Shown: positions 18,228 to 27,392 of the stretch, one piece after another
Numbering within the stretch: position 1 is the first letter of the stretch
How the letters are laid out: the number at the start of each line of letters is the position of its first letter
Assembly: GCF_009789555.1 (NCBI RefSeq)
Contig: NZ_CP046902.1
Location: 1,690,001 to 1,754,000, forward strand
Origin: Stutzerimonas stutzeri
GTDB lineage: Bacteria > Pseudomonadota > Gammaproteobacteria > Pseudomonadales > Pseudomonadaceae
Reading direction: 5' to 3'
Length of the DNA: 64,000 nucleotides
Translations under genes and position numbers: made by a program
The notes under the pieces: model-generated
Databases searched by the model: none
Told to the model about the DNA's origin: nothing
The model's input: only the letters and a program-made list of their open reading frames with translations

Positions 18228-18546
18228 CGGGCGCGTCGAAAGCGGCGCCAGGGGCGAGCTACGGCTCGGTGGCGTGCTCGATTATCGGTCCGGCCCAGCC
18301 CTGCGGCGGGCTGGTCAGGCCCTGATTGGCGCGGCCAAGGGCGAGCCGCTGCTGATCGATTGTTCAGCGGTGGAGAAATCCAGTAGCGTCGGGCTTTCCC
18401 TGCTGCTGGCGTTCACCCGCGATGCGACCGCCCTTGGACGTGACGTAGCGATCGTCGGTATGCCTGGCGACATGCTTGAAATTGCCAGGGTGTCCGGGCT
18501 TCTGGACGTGCTGTCGCTGGCGGACGAAACGCGGGGAGTCGCCTGA
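18220..18546 (+). CDS. mlaB: MlaB, STAS-domain regulatory subunit
   Basis: A 108-residue STAS-domain protein (ELRLGGVLDYRSGPALRRAG; LIDCSAVEKSSSVGLSLLLA) that binds MlaF and supports ATPase assembly. The frame opens upstream inside mlaC, but the ATG at 18220 gives the expected length and an 8-bp overlap with mlaC. The stop overlaps the following psiE-like start (TGATG). Confidence 0.92.
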   Translation: MSDGRVESGARGELRLGGVLDYRSGPALRRAGQALIGAAKGEPLLIDCSAVEKSSSVGLSLLLAFTRDATALGRDVAIVGMPGDMLEIARVSGLLDVLSLADETRGVA

Positions 18547-19025
18547 TGCTGCGCTGGGCCGAAGCCGCCCGTGGCAGGGTGCACGCAATCGCCGAGTCGC
18601 TGGGCAACCTGCTGGTCGAGACTTTTCATTACCTGGCGCTGTTCGCCATCGGGGCTGTCACCGCCTGGGCCGGGCTGGTGGCCTTCCTGGGGATGATCGA
18701 CAAGGGCAGCATCAGCGTCGACGATATTCTGCTGCTGTTCATCTACCTCGAGCTCGGCGCGATGGTGGGTATCTATTTCAAGACCAACCACATGCCGGTG
18801 CGCTTCCTCATTTATGTGGCGATCACCGCGCTGACGCGCTTGCTCATCTCGGACGTGTCGCATCATCACCGTCCGGACATGGGGGTCGTCTATATTTCCG
18901 GAGCCATCCTCTTGCTGGCGGTGGCGATCCTGGTCGTGCGCTTTGCATCTTCGAGGTTCCCCGCGGTCGCCTCTGGCGGTCGTCCACGACGGCCGTCCGA
19001 TAGCGAGGCGGAGGTCATCGAGTAG
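18546..19025 (+). CDS. PsiE-like phosphate-starvation-inducible membrane protein
   Basis: A 159-residue integral membrane protein with about four hydrophobic helices (YLALFAIGAVTAWAGLVAFL; ILLLFIYLELGAMVGIYF; FLIYVAITALTRLLI; ISGAILLLAVAILVVRF). The conserved LELGAMVGIYFKTNHMPVRF and SDVSHHHRPD segments identify the PsiE family, whose biochemical role is unknown. Its ATG shares one base with the mlaB stop, so it is translated with the mla operon. A role in lipid traffic or phosphate stress is inference from that linkage. The Arg/Glu-rich tail is cytoplasmic in style. Confidence 0.85.
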   Translation: MLRWAEAARGRVHAIAESLGNLLVETFHYLALFAIGAVTAWAGLVAFLGMIDKGSISVDDILLLFIYLELGAMVGIYFKTNHMPVRFLIYVAITALTRLLISDVSHHHRPDMGVVYISGAILLLAVAILVVRFASSRFPAVASGGRPRRPSDSEAEVIE

Positions 19026-19056
19026 GTGAGCTTCGTCAGGCGGGATGGCTTCGGGG

Positions 19057-19085
19057 TTCGCAGCCTTCGGGCTTTTTTGTATGAT
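19057..19085 (+). promoter_or_regulatory. Candidate ibaG/murA promoter
   Basis: TTCGCA (19057-19062), a 17-bp spacer and TATGAT (19080-19085). Predicted start near 19092, about 32 nt before the ibaG ATG. It coincides with the short terminator-like hairpin at 19062-19078. Confidence 0.4.
19062..19078 (+). terminator. Short hairpin terminator after psiE-like gene
   Basis: AGCC-TTCG-GGCT followed by six T. The stem is only 4 bp but is closed by a stable UUCG tetraloop and has a clean U tract. It lies 37 bp after the psiE-like stop and probably ends much mla transcription. Confidence 0.5.
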
Positions 19086-19123
19086 GGCCGACCGCGCGCG
19101 TCCGGCGCCGATCGAGGTTGAAC

Positions 19124-19363
19124 ATGCAGGCCGTAGAAGTTAAGAATTTTCTGGAAGAGAAGCTTCCAGGTGCACAAGTGGAAGTCGAAGGCGAAGGCTG
19201 CAACTTCCAGTTGAACGTGATCAGCGACGAGTTGGCGGGCCTGGGCCCGGTCAAGCGTCAGCAGCAGATCTACGCTCATCTGAATCCGTGGATCGCCGAC
19301 GGCAGCATTCACGCCGTCACGATGAAATTCTTCAGCCGTGCCGACTGGCTTGCGCGTAGCTGA
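19124..19363 (+). CDS. ibaG: IbaG, BolA-family protein
   Basis: A 79-residue BolA-fold protein (YrbA/IbaG). BolA proteins partner with monothiol glutaredoxins in Fe-S handling; IbaG is linked to acid stress. Seen: VEVKNFLEEKLPGAQVEVEG and a C-terminal AVTMKFFSRADW. The ATG at 19124 has a GAGG box 6 bp upstream, and an in-frame TTG two codons earlier is rejected. Standing just before murA is the common gammaproteobacterial order. Confidence 0.92.
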   Translation: MQAVEVKNFLEEKLPGAQVEVEGEGCNFQLNVISDELAGLGPVKRQQQIYAHLNPWIADGSIHAVTMKFFSRADWLARS

Positions 19364-19464
19364 TTGCCGGTCGCGACAGACCTATTCCAGCTTGTGCGCA
19401 GGCTTGACGCCGCGCACGGCACCTCTTCGCACGCACTTCGAGCCTGCGGGTTACGGGAACATCC

Positions 19465-20730
19465 ATGGATAAATTGATCATTACCGGCGGAGCCCGCCTC
19501 GATGGCGAGATTCGCATTTCCGGTGCAAAGAACTCGGCTCTGCCCATTCTGGCGGCCACCTTGCTTGCCGACACCCCGGTTACCGTGTGCAATCTGCCGC
19601 ATCTGCACGACATCACGACCATGATCGAACTGTTCGGTCGCATGGGCGTGCAGCCGATCATCGACGAGAAACTCAGCGTCGAAGTCGATGCCAGCAGCAT
19701 TCAGACGCTGGTCGCTCCGTACGAACTGGTCAAGACGATGCGCGCATCGATCCTGGTGCTCGGCCCCATGGTGGCGCGCTTCGGCGAGGCGGAAGTCGCG
19801 CTGCCGGGCGGTTGCGCCATCGGGTCGCGTCCGGTGGACCTGCACATCCGTGGCCTGGAAGCGATGGGCGCGCAGATCGATGTCGAGGGCGGTTACATCA
19901 AGGCACGGGCGCCTGCTGGCGGCCTGCGCGGCGCACATTTCTTCTTCGATATCGTCAGCGTGACCGGTACCGAAAACATCATGATGGCGGCGGCGCTGGC
20001 CAACGGTCGTAGCGTGCTGGAAAACGCAGCGCGCGAGCCGGAAGTCGTCGACCTGGCGAACTTCCTCAATGCCATGGGCGCACAGATTTCGGGTGCGGGC
20101 ACCGACACCATCGTCATCGATGGCGTGAAGCGCCTGGGCGGTGGCCGCTACAGCGTGATGCCGGACCGCATCGAGACGGGCACCTACCTGGTGGCCGCGG
20201 CCGCGACGGGCGGTCGTGTGAAGCTCAAGGACACCGATGCCACCTTGCTTGAGGCAGTGCTGCACAAACTCGAGGAGGCCGGGGCCCACATCGACACCGG
20301 CAGCAACTGGATCGAGCTGAACATGAAGGGTAATCGGCCGAAAGCGGTCAACGTCCGCACCGCGCCATACCCCGCGTTCCCGACCGACATGCAGGCACAG
20401 TTCATCGCCATGAATGCGGTCGCCGAAGGCACTGGCACGGTTATCGAGACGGTGTTCGAGAATCGCTTCATGCACGTCTATGAAATGAACCGCATGGGTT
20501 CGCAGATCCTCGTCGAGGGCAACACCGCCATCGTTACGGGCGTACCGAAGCTCAAGGGCGCGCCTGTCATGGCTACCGATCTGCGGGCTTCGGCGAGTCT
20601 GGTGATCGCGGGTCTGGTCGCCGAGGGCGATACCCTCATCGATCGCATCTACCACATCGACCGTGGTTACGAGTGCATCGAGGAAAAGCTGCAGCTGCTG
20701 GGCGCCAAAATCCGCCGCGTACCGGGCTAG
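19465..20730 (+). CDS. murA: MurA, UDP-GlcNAc enolpyruvyl transferase
   Basis: A 421-residue first-committed enzyme of peptidoglycan synthesis, transferring enolpyruvate from PEP to UDP-GlcNAc. Active-site residues are visible: Lys22 in SGAKNSALPI and the fosfomycin-target Cys117 in PGGCAIGSRP. The fold repeats (GGRYSVMPDRIETGTYLVAA; LRASASLVIAGLVA) are complete. The presence of Cys, not Asp, at 117 predicts that fosfomycin would bind. It supplies substrate to the mur genes at the far end of the window. Confidence 0.98.
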   Translation: MDKLIITGGARLDGEIRISGAKNSALPILAATLLADTPVTVCNLPHLHDITTMIELFGRMGVQPIIDEKLSVEVDASSIQTLVAPYELVKTMRASILVLGPMVARFGEAEVALPGGCAIGSRPVDLHIRGLEAMGAQIDVEGGYIKARAPAGGLRGAHFFFDIVSVTGTENIMMAAALANGRSVLENAAREPEVVDLANFLNAMGAQISGAGTDTIVIDGVKRLGGGRYSVMPDRIETGTYLVAAAATGGRVKLKDTDATLLEAVLHKLEEAGAHIDTGSNWIELNMKGNRPKAVNVRTAPYPAFPTDMQAQFIAMNAVAEGTGTVIETVFENRFMHVYEMNRMGSQILVEGNTAIVTGVPKLKGAPVMATDLRASASLVIAGLVAEGDTLIDRIYHIDRGYECIEEKLQLLGAKIRRVPG

Positions 20731-20850
20731 CGATCGGCGACAGACCATAGCCACCGCGCCGTTGCGTCGGCGGCTATGGCGCACGACCTGCACACGCTGC
20801 CCCTGCCTGCGCCAAGGCCGCCACCAACAGGCTCCAAGGAACAACCGTCC

Positions 20851-21480
20851 ATGCTCACCATTGCCCTTTCCAAAGGCCGCATCCTCGATGACACGCTGCC
20901 GTTGCTGGCCGCAGCCGGTATCGTGCCCACCGAAAACCCTGAAAAAAGTCGCAAACTCATCATCCCGACCACCCAGCATGACGTGCGTCTGCTGATCGTG
21001 CGGGCCACTGACGTGCCGACCTATGTCGAACACGGCGCGGCGGATCTCGGTGTGGCAGGCAAGGATGTCCTGCTGGAATACGGCGGGCAGGGTCTGTATG
21101 AGCCGCTGGACCTGAAAATCGCCAACTGCAAACTGATGACGGCCGGCAAGGTCGGTGCGGCGGAGCCCAAGGGTCGCCTGCGAGTGGCGACCAAGTTCGT
21201 CAATGTCGCCAAGCGCTACTATGCCGAGCAGGGCCGCCAGGTCGATATCATCAAGCTCTACGGATCAATGGAACTCGCGCCCCTGGTAGGCCTGGCCGAC
21301 AAGATCATCGACGTCGTCGACACCGGCAATACCCTGCGCGCCAACGGGCTGGAGCCCCAGGAGCTGATTGCCATGATCAGTTCCCGCCTGGTGGTCAACA
21401 AGGCATCGATGAAGATGCAACATGCACGCATCCAGGCGTTGATCGATGCATTGCAGAGTGCAATCGCGGATCAGGGTTGA
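20851..21480 (+). CDS. hisG: HisG, ATP phosphoribosyltransferase (short form)
   Basis: A 209-residue short-form HisG catalysing the first step of histidine synthesis, ATP + PRPP. Seen: MLTIALSKGRILDDTLPLL and the PRPP-binding stretch IIDVVDTGNTLRANGL. The regulatory C-terminal domain of long HisG is absent; short forms need the HisRS-like partner HisZ, which is not in this window. The frame opens at 20776, but the ATG at 20851 gives the family start. It follows murA by 120 bp and leads into hisD and hisC. Confidence 0.95.
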   Translation: MLTIALSKGRILDDTLPLLAAAGIVPTENPEKSRKLIIPTTQHDVRLLIVRATDVPTYVEHGAADLGVAGKDVLLEYGGQGLYEPLDLKIANCKLMTAGKVGAAEPKGRLRVATKFVNVAKRYYAEQGRQVDIIKLYGSMELAPLVGLADKIIDVVDTGNTLRANGLEPQELIAMISSRLVVNKASMKMQHARIQALIDALQSAIADQG

Positions 21481-21611
21481 GTGTTCCGCTGGCTGCCGAT
21501 CAGCCGGTTCGCCTATCGGTGTCATCGCCTAAATTCTCGGGTGCCGCCACGGCTGGCTTGTTAATCTAGGCGCCTGAAACCCGCTTGTACGCATCTCTCA
21601 TGAGGCCCGTT

Positions 21612-22922
21612 ATGACCGCTCCACTCGACATTCGCCGACTCAATGCCTCCGATCCCGATTTCTCGCGGCATCTGGAGCACCTGCTGAGCTGGGAAAGCGT
21701 GTCCGATGAGGGCGTCAATGAGCGGGTGCTGGATATCATCAAGGCAGTGCGTGAGCGCGGCGATGCGGCGCTGGTCGATCTTACGCAGCGTTTCGACGGC
21801 CTCCAGGTGTCCTCGATGGGTGACCTGATCCTGCCTCGCGAGCGCCTCGAGTTGGCGCTCGAGCGCATCAGCCCCGCGCAGCGCCAGGCGCTGGAAACCG
21901 CTGCCGAGCGCGTGCGGACCTACCACGAAAGGCAGAAGCAGGATTCCTGGAGCTACACCGAGGCCGACGGCACGGTGCTGGGCCAGAAAGTCACGCCCCT
22001 CGATCGCGCGGGGCTCTACGTGCCGGGCGGCAAGGCTTCGTATCCTTCCTCGGTGCTGATGAATGCCATCCCGGCGAAAGTGGCCGGTGTGCCGGAAGTC
22101 GTCATGGTCGTGCCGACGCCTCGCGGCGAGATCAACGAACTGGTCCTGGCGGCTGCCTGCATCGCGGGGGTCGACCGGGTCTTCACCATCGGCGGCGCGC
22201 AGGCGGTGGCCGCGCTGGCCTACGGGACACAAAGCGTGCCTGCGGTGGACAAGATCGTCGGACCGGGGAATATCTACGTCGCGACCGCCAAGCGCCATGT
22301 GTTCGGCAAGGTCGGGATCGACATGATCGCCGGGCCGTCCGAGATTCTGGTGGTCTGCGATGGCCAGACCGATCCGGACTGGATTGCCATGGACCTGTTC
22401 TCCCAGGCCGAGCACGACGAGGATGCCCAGTCGATTCTGGTGAGCCCGGATGCGGCGTTCCTCGACCGGGTTGCCGAGAGCATCGCGCGCCTGCTGCCGA
22501 GCCTCGAACGCAACGAGATTGCTCGCGCATCGCTGCAGGGTCGCGGAGCGCTGGTTCTCGTCGCCGACATGCAACAGGCAATCGAGGTCGCCAACCGCAT
22601 CGCGCCCGAGCACCTCGAACTCTCCGTGGCCAACCCCGAACAGTGGCTGCCGGAGATCCGCCATGCGGGTGCGATCTTTATGGGACGTTATACCGCCGAA
22701 GCGTTGGGGGATTATTGCGCCGGGCCGAATCACGTCCTGCCGACATCGGGTACGGCGCGGTTTTCATCGCCGCTGGGGGTTTATGACTTCCAGAAGCGCT
22801 CGTCGATCATCCACTGCTCGGCTGCGGGCGCCTCTGAGCTGGGCAAGATCGCCTCGGTACTGGCCCGCGGCGAATCGCTGACCGCGCACGCACGCAGTGC
22901 CGAGTACCGGATCAAGCCGTAA
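21612..22922 (+). CDS. hisD: HisD, histidinol dehydrogenase
   Basis: A 436-residue zinc enzyme that oxidises histidinol to histidine with two NAD. Hallmarks seen are GLYVPGGKASYPSSVLMNA, IGGAQAVAALAYGT, KIVGPGNIYVATAK and DMIAGPSEILVV. The C-terminal part has GDYCAGPNHVLPTSGTARF with its zinc- and substrate-binding residues. The ATG at 21612 is favoured over upstream in-frame codons by the GAGG box 6 bp before it. Confidence 0.97.
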   Translation: MTAPLDIRRLNASDPDFSRHLEHLLSWESVSDEGVNERVLDIIKAVRERGDAALVDLTQRFDGLQVSSMGDLILPRERLELALERISPAQRQALETAAERVRTYHERQKQDSWSYTEADGTVLGQKVTPLDRAGLYVPGGKASYPSSVLMNAIPAKVAGVPEVVMVVPTPRGEINELVLAAACIAGVDRVFTIGGAQAVAALAYGTQSVPAVDKIVGPGNIYVATAKRHVFGKVGIDMIAGPSEILVVCDGQTDPDWIAMDLFSQAEHDEDAQSILVSPDAAFLDRVAESIARLLPSLERNEIARASLQGRGALVLVADMQQAIEVANRIAPEHLELSVANPEQWLPEIRHAGAIFMGRYTAEALGDYCAGPNHVLPTSGTARFSSPLGVYDFQKRSSIIHCSAAGASELGKIASVLARGESLTAHARSAEYRIKP

Positions 22923-23051
22923 GGCGACGGCGGCGGGAGGGCGTGGCGGCGGCGTAGGGAATGACGTTCGCTTGCCACTATCCCAGCGCGCCGCGCCCTC
23001 ACATTCAGCCTGTGCGATCCAACCGATTGAATACCGAAGGAGAAAAGGGCA

Positions 23052-24119
23052 GTGAGCAAATTCTGGAGTTCCTTCGTCAAGGAACTGGTGCCCTACGTGC
23101 CGGGCGAGCAGCCGAAGCTGGCGAACCTGATCAAACTCAACACCAACGAGAATCCCTACGGCCCGTCGCCGAAGGTAATCGCCGCGATGCAGGCCGAACT
23201 CAATGACAGCCTGCGGTTGTATCCGGACCCGAACGGCGAGCGCCTCAAGCGCGCCGTAGCCGAATATTACGGCGTGCAGCCGGAGCAGGTATTCGTCGGC
23301 AACGGGTCGGATGAGGTGCTCGCCCATGCCTTCCACGGCCTTTTTCAGCACGGCAAGCCGCTGCTGTTTCCCGACGTGACGTATAGCTTCTATCCGGTCT
23401 ACTGCGGGCTGTATGGCATTGAGTTCGAAGCCATTGCGCTGGATGCGCAGTTCCAGATCGACGTGGACGATTATGCCAGGCCAAACGGCGGCATCATCTT
23501 CCCAAACCCCAATGCACCGACCGGCTGCCTGCTGGCGCTCGATGCGATCGAACGACTGTTGCAGGCCAATCCCGACTCTGTGGTGGTGGTGGATGAGGCC
23601 TACATCGATTTCGGTGGCCGTTCGGCCATTGCGCTGGTCGACCGCTATCCGAACCTGCTGGTCACGCAGACCTTGTCGAAGTCTCGTTCACTGGCGGGGC
23701 TGCGTGTTGGCCTGGCTGTTGGGCATCCGGAACTGATCGAGGCGCTGGAGCGCATCAAGAACAGCTTCAATTCATACCCACTGGACCGCATCGCCATCGC
23801 TGGGGCCGCCGCGGCTTTCGAAGATCGCGAGTACTTCCATCAGACCTGTGGGCAGGTCATCGCCAGCCGCGAAACCGTTGTTTCGGCGATGCAAGGGTTG
23901 GGCTTCGAGGTGCTGCCGTCGGCGGCGAACTTCGTCTTTGCCCGCCATCCGCAGCGCGATGCGGCACGACTCGCCGCCGGGCTTCGCGAGCAGGGCGTCA
24001 TCGTGCGGCATTTCAAACAACCGCGCATCGAGCAGTTCCTGCGGATCACCATTGGGGCACCGGAGCAGAACCAGGCATTGCTCAACGCCTTGGAAAAGCT
24101 CGACGACGACCTCGCTTGA
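23052..24119 (+). CDS. hisC: HisC, histidinol-phosphate aminotransferase
   Basis: A 355-residue class-I/II PLP aminotransferase. The Schiff-base lysine is Lys210 in QTLSKSRSLAGLR, and NTNENPYGPSPKV and YPDPNGERLKRAVA are family landmarks. It converts imidazole-acetol phosphate to histidinol phosphate. The start is GTG (MSKFWSSFVKEL) after an AAGGAG-like box. It is the last gene of the hisGDC run and converges on algW with a 36-bp gap. Confidence 0.96.
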   Translation: MSKFWSSFVKELVPYVPGEQPKLANLIKLNTNENPYGPSPKVIAAMQAELNDSLRLYPDPNGERLKRAVAEYYGVQPEQVFVGNGSDEVLAHAFHGLFQHGKPLLFPDVTYSFYPVYCGLYGIEFEAIALDAQFQIDVDDYARPNGGIIFPNPNAPTGCLLALDAIERLLQANPDSVVVVDEAYIDFGGRSAIALVDRYPNLLVTQTLSKSRSLAGLRVGLAVGHPELIEALERIKNSFNSYPLDRIAIAGAAAAFEDREYFHQTCGQVIASRETVVSAMQGLGFEVLPSAANFVFARHPQRDAARLAAGLREQGVIVRHFKQPRIEQFLRITIGAPEQNQALLNALEKLDDDLA

Positions 24120-24155
24120 CCCCACCGACCGCAGGTGGCGACGGCTGCTTGCGGT

Positions 24156-25313
24156 TTACTGGGGGCTCTTCTCGACCAGCGGCCGCATGCCGACCTCGGC
24201 GGTCAGCGTCAAGGGTTTGCCATTGCGCAGGATGTCGATATCGATCTCATCGCCCGGTCGCGCCCGTGCGACCTGGTTCATCGAGCTGCGACCGTCGCTG
24301 GCCTGCTGTCCGTCGATGCTGAGAATCAAGTCCCCTGGCAATAATCCGGCGCGCTCGGCTGGGCCGTCTCGATAGACCCCGGCAACGACGATCCCCGGTC
24401 GTCCGGCCTGGCCGAACGACTCCGCCAGTTCAGGCGTAAGCGATTGCACTTCGACACCGAGCCAGCCGCGAATCACCTGGCCGTGCTCGACGATCGACCT
24501 CATTACCTCCATCGCAAGCTTCACCGGGATGGCGAAACCGATGCCCTGCGAACCGCCGGATTCGGAAATGATCGCCGTGTTGATGCCGATCAGATGGCCA
24601 GCGGTATCGACCAGTGCGCCACCCGAGTTGCCGCGATTGATGGCAGCGTCGGTCTGGATGAAGTCCTCGTACGTATTGAGGCCCAGCTGATTGCGCCCCG
24701 TGGCGCTGATGATGCCCATGGTCACCGTCTGACCGACCCCGAACGGATTGCCGATCGCCAGCGTCACGTCACCGATGCGGATGCCGTCGGAGCGGCCGAT
24801 GGTAATGGCCGGCAAATCGGCCAGATCGATCTTGAGCACCGCCAGGTCCGTTTCCGGATCGCTGCCGATTACCCGCGCGAGGGTTTCCCGGCCGTCGCGC
24901 AAGGCCACGACAATCTGCTCGGCATTGGCCGTGACATGGTTGTTGGTCAGCAGATACCCCTCCGGGCTCATGATCACCGCTGAACCCAGGCTGGACTCCA
25001 TGCGCCGCTGGCGGGGCAGGTTGTCGCCGTAGAATCGCCGGAACAGGGGATCGTCCTTGAGCATTGGCGGCTGGCTGGAGCTATCGATCACCTTGGTCGT
25101 GTAGAGGTTGGCCACCGCTGGCGCCGCGCTGCTGACGGCATTGGCGTACGAATAAGGGCCTTGTTGCGGTATGCCAACCAGCGGTGCTTGCTGCAGCCGG
25201 TATGCCGGCTCTTCGCTCAGGCCCACGAGATGCGGGTAGCGCTGAATGACCAGCAGGGCCACGAGCAGGCCTACCAGCAACGGCCAGCCGAGAAAACGCA
25301 GGGCATTGATCAT
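24156..25313 (-). CDS. algW: AlgW, DegS-like periplasmic serine protease
   Basis: A 385-residue site-1 protease that cuts the anti-sigma factor MucA when its PDZ domain senses misfolded outer-membrane proteins, freeing AlgU. An N-terminal anchor helix (WPLLVGLLVALLVIQ) is followed by a trypsin-like domain with triad His126 (NNHVTANA), Asp156 (DLAVLKIDL) and Ser230 (NRGNSGGALV). One PDZ domain occupies about residues 285-375. The frame runs upstream to 25988, but MINALRFLGW at 25313 matches the AlgW start. Opposite in direction to hisC, as in other pseudomonads. Confidence 0.95.
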   Translation of the reverse strand: MINALRFLGWPLLVGLLVALLVIQRYPHLVGLSEEPAYRLQQAPLVGIPQQGPYSYANAVSSAAPAVANLYTTKVIDSSSQPPMLKDDPLFRRFYGDNLPRQRRMESSLGSAVIMSPEGYLLTNNHVTANAEQIVVALRDGRETLARVIGSDPETDLAVLKIDLADLPAITIGRSDGIRIGDVTLAIGNPFGVGQTVTMGIISATGRNQLGLNTYEDFIQTDAAINRGNSGGALVDTAGHLIGINTAIISESGGSQGIGFAIPVKLAMEVMRSIVEHGQVIRGWLGVEVQSLTPELAESFGQAGRPGIVVAGVYRDGPAERAGLLPGDLILSIDGQQASDGRSSMNQVARARPGDEIDIDILRNGKPLTLTAEVGMRPLVEKSPQ

Positions 25314-25526
25314 CGCGATTGGAAATCCGGACAGGTTGCAGAGGGCCATGGTGCCCCTTAAGGTGGCGGCATTATACGAAGCTGGCGACGAATTGCAGCC
25401 TCGCCGATGGTGAATCTGCGTCCATCGGCGAAGCGATTGTGTACGGCTTTTTTCGGAGGGGCGAGCGTGTCGTCTGCCTCCGGTCGCCCGCATCGACTCA
25501 TTGACATCGACATAAGGAACGCTCAC

Positions 25527-26285
25527 ATGGCCGTTGCGCTGACTACGCTGGTCGAAGAGGCTGATCGCTACCTGAATGCTGCAAAAATTTCCGACTACTG
25601 CCCGAACGGGTTGCAGGTGGAGGGACGGCCGCACGTCCGGCGCATCGTCAGCGGCGTTACCGCCAGCCAGGCGCTGCTCGATGCGGCGGTCGAGGCGCAG
25701 GCCGACGTGGTGCTGGTGCATCACGGCTATTTCTGGAAGAACGAAGACCCGCGCGTCATAGGCATCAAGCAGCGCAGGCTGAAGACGCTGCTCAGCAACG
25801 ACATCAGCCTGCTCGCCTACCACCTGCCGCTGGACGTGCACCCCGAGGTCGGCAACAACGTGCAACTGGCGCGGATGCTCGGGCTCACCGTGGCAGGCAC
25901 GCTGGAGCCGGACAATCCGCGCTCGGTCGGTCTCGTTGGCTCGCTCGATGTACCCCTTGCACCCTCGGATTTCATGCGTCGGGTGCAATCCGTGCTCGGG
26001 CGCGAGCCACTGATGATCGAAGGGCCAGGGCCAATCAGGCGGATCGCCTGGTGCACGGGCGGCGCACAGGGATATATCGACCAGGCCGTGACAGCGGGTG
26101 TCGACGCCTACCTGACCGGTGAAGTGTCAGAACCCACGGTGCATATCGCTCGGGAAAACGGGCTCAGCTTCTTCGCAGCCGGGCACCATGCCACGGAGCG
26201 TTATGGTGTCCAGGCGCTCGGCGAATACCTGGCGAAGCGGTTTGCCCTTGAGCATCTGTTCATCGACAGTCCGAATCCCGCCTGA
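25527..26285 (+). CDS. Nif3-like dinuclear metal-centre protein
   Basis: A 252-residue Nif3/YbgI family protein, normally a hexameric ring binding two metals. Ligand-bearing segments are seen: DVVLVHHGYFWK, YHLPLDVHPEVGNN and a C-terminal AAGHHATERYGVQAL. The family acts as a putative metal-dependent hydrolase or cyclohydrolase, but its substrate here is unknown. The ATG at 25527 follows an AAGGA box. Divergent from algW across 213 bp that hold no other gene. Confidence 0.9.
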   Translation: MAVALTTLVEEADRYLNAAKISDYCPNGLQVEGRPHVRRIVSGVTASQALLDAAVEAQADVVLVHHGYFWKNEDPRVIGIKQRRLKTLLSNDISLLAYHLPLDVHPEVGNNVQLARMLGLTVAGTLEPDNPRSVGLVGSLDVPLAPSDFMRRVQSVLGREPLMIEGPGPIRRIAWCTGGAQGYIDQAVTAGVDAYLTGEVSEPTVHIARENGLSFFAAGHHATERYGVQALGEYLAKRFALEHLFIDSPNPA

Positions 26286-26462
26286 ACGGCCATGCGCGCT
26301 GGGCTGTAGCACGCAACACGAATCAGCGGCGATGGGATTCGCGCGGCATAAAGCTAGAGCATTTCGATCTAACAGACGGCCTGATTAGAATTTTGCGCCG
26401 TGCTAAAGTTGCGCCCTCGTTCCGGCCGTGCCGGCCGTCCACCTGCAAATTCGTGAGTAGCC

Positions 26463-27380
26463 ATGGTCGACAAACTGACGCATCTGAAACAGCTGGAGGC
26501 GGAAAGCATCCACATCATCCGTGAGGTGGCCGCCGAGTTCGACAATCCGGTGATGCTGTATTCCATCGGCAAGGATTCGGCTGTGATGCTGCATCTGGCA
26601 CGCAAGGCGTTCTTCCCGGGCCGTCTCCCGTTCCCGGTCATGCATGTCGACACCCGCTGGAAATTCCAGGAAATGTACCGCTTCCGCGAGAAGATGGTCG
26701 CTGAAATGGACCTGGACCTGATCACGCACATCAACCCGGATGGTGTCGCGCAGAACATCAACCCGTTCACGCATGGCAGCGCCAAGCACACCGACATTAT
26801 GAAGACCGAGGGCCTGAAGCAGGCACTCGACAAGCATGGTTTCGACGCAGCGTTCGGCGGCGCCCGGCGTGACGAAGAAAAATCACGCGCCAAGGAACGC
26901 GTCTATTCCTTCCGCGACAGCAAGCATCGCTGGGACCCGAAGAACCAGCGCCCCGAGCTGTGGAACGTCTACAACGGCAAGGTGAAGAAGGGCGAATCCA
27001 TCCGCGTCTTCCCGCTGTCGAACTGGACCGAACTGGATATCTGGCAATACATCTACCTGGAACAGATCCCGATCGTGCCGCTGTACTTCGCCGCCGAGCG
27101 CGAAGTCATCGAGAAGAACGGCACGCTGATCATGATCGACGACGAACGCATCCTCGAACACCTCAGCGACGAGGAAAAAGCGCGCATCGAAAAGCGCATG
27201 GTTCGTTTCCGTACCCTGGGCTGCTATCCGCTGACCGGCGCGGTCGAATCCACCGCCGCGACGCTGCCGGAGATCATCCAGGAAATGCTCCTGACGCGTA
27301 CTTCCGAACGTCAGGGCCGCGTTATCGACCACGATGGCGCAGGTTCGATGGAAGAAAAGAAACGTCAGGGCTACTTCTAA
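26463..27380 (+). CDS. cysD: CysD, sulfate adenylyltransferase small subunit
   Basis: A 305-residue PP-loop ATP sulfurylase subunit (YSIGKDSAVMLHLARKAFFP) that makes APS from sulfate and ATP together with CysN. The AFGGARRDEEKSRAKERVYS and PLSNWTELDIWQYI segments are fully conserved. It precedes cysNC by 12 bp, so the pair is an operon. The upstream gap carries only weak promoter matches, as expected where CysB activates, but no operator can be called by eye. Confidence 0.97.
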   Translation: MVDKLTHLKQLEAESIHIIREVAAEFDNPVMLYSIGKDSAVMLHLARKAFFPGRLPFPVMHVDTRWKFQEMYRFREKMVAEMDLDLITHINPDGVAQNINPFTHGSAKHTDIMKTEGLKQALDKHGFDAAFGGARRDEEKSRAKERVYSFRDSKHRWDPKNQRPELWNVYNGKVKKGESIRVFPLSNWTELDIWQYIYLEQIPIVPLYFAAEREVIEKNGTLIMIDDERILEHLSDEEKARIEKRMVRFRTLGCYPLTGAVESTAATLPEIIQEMLLTRTSERQGRVIDHDGAGSMEEKKRQGYF

Positions 27381-27392
27381 GGATTACGCACC

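Noticed and set aside
19309..21033. A 574-codon minus-strand frame opposite murA and hisG
   Set aside because: Same antisense artefact; low-complexity product and no ribosome binding site. MurA and HisG are certain.
25314..25988. N-terminal extension of algW reading into the Nif3-like gene
   Set aside because: The extension has no domain and overlaps a real gene. The membrane-anchor start at 25313 fits AlgW.
26286..26462. cysD promoter (CTGATT-17-TAAAGT at 26381-26409)
   Set aside because: Both boxes are weak matches. CysB-dependent promoters cannot be called reliably by eye.
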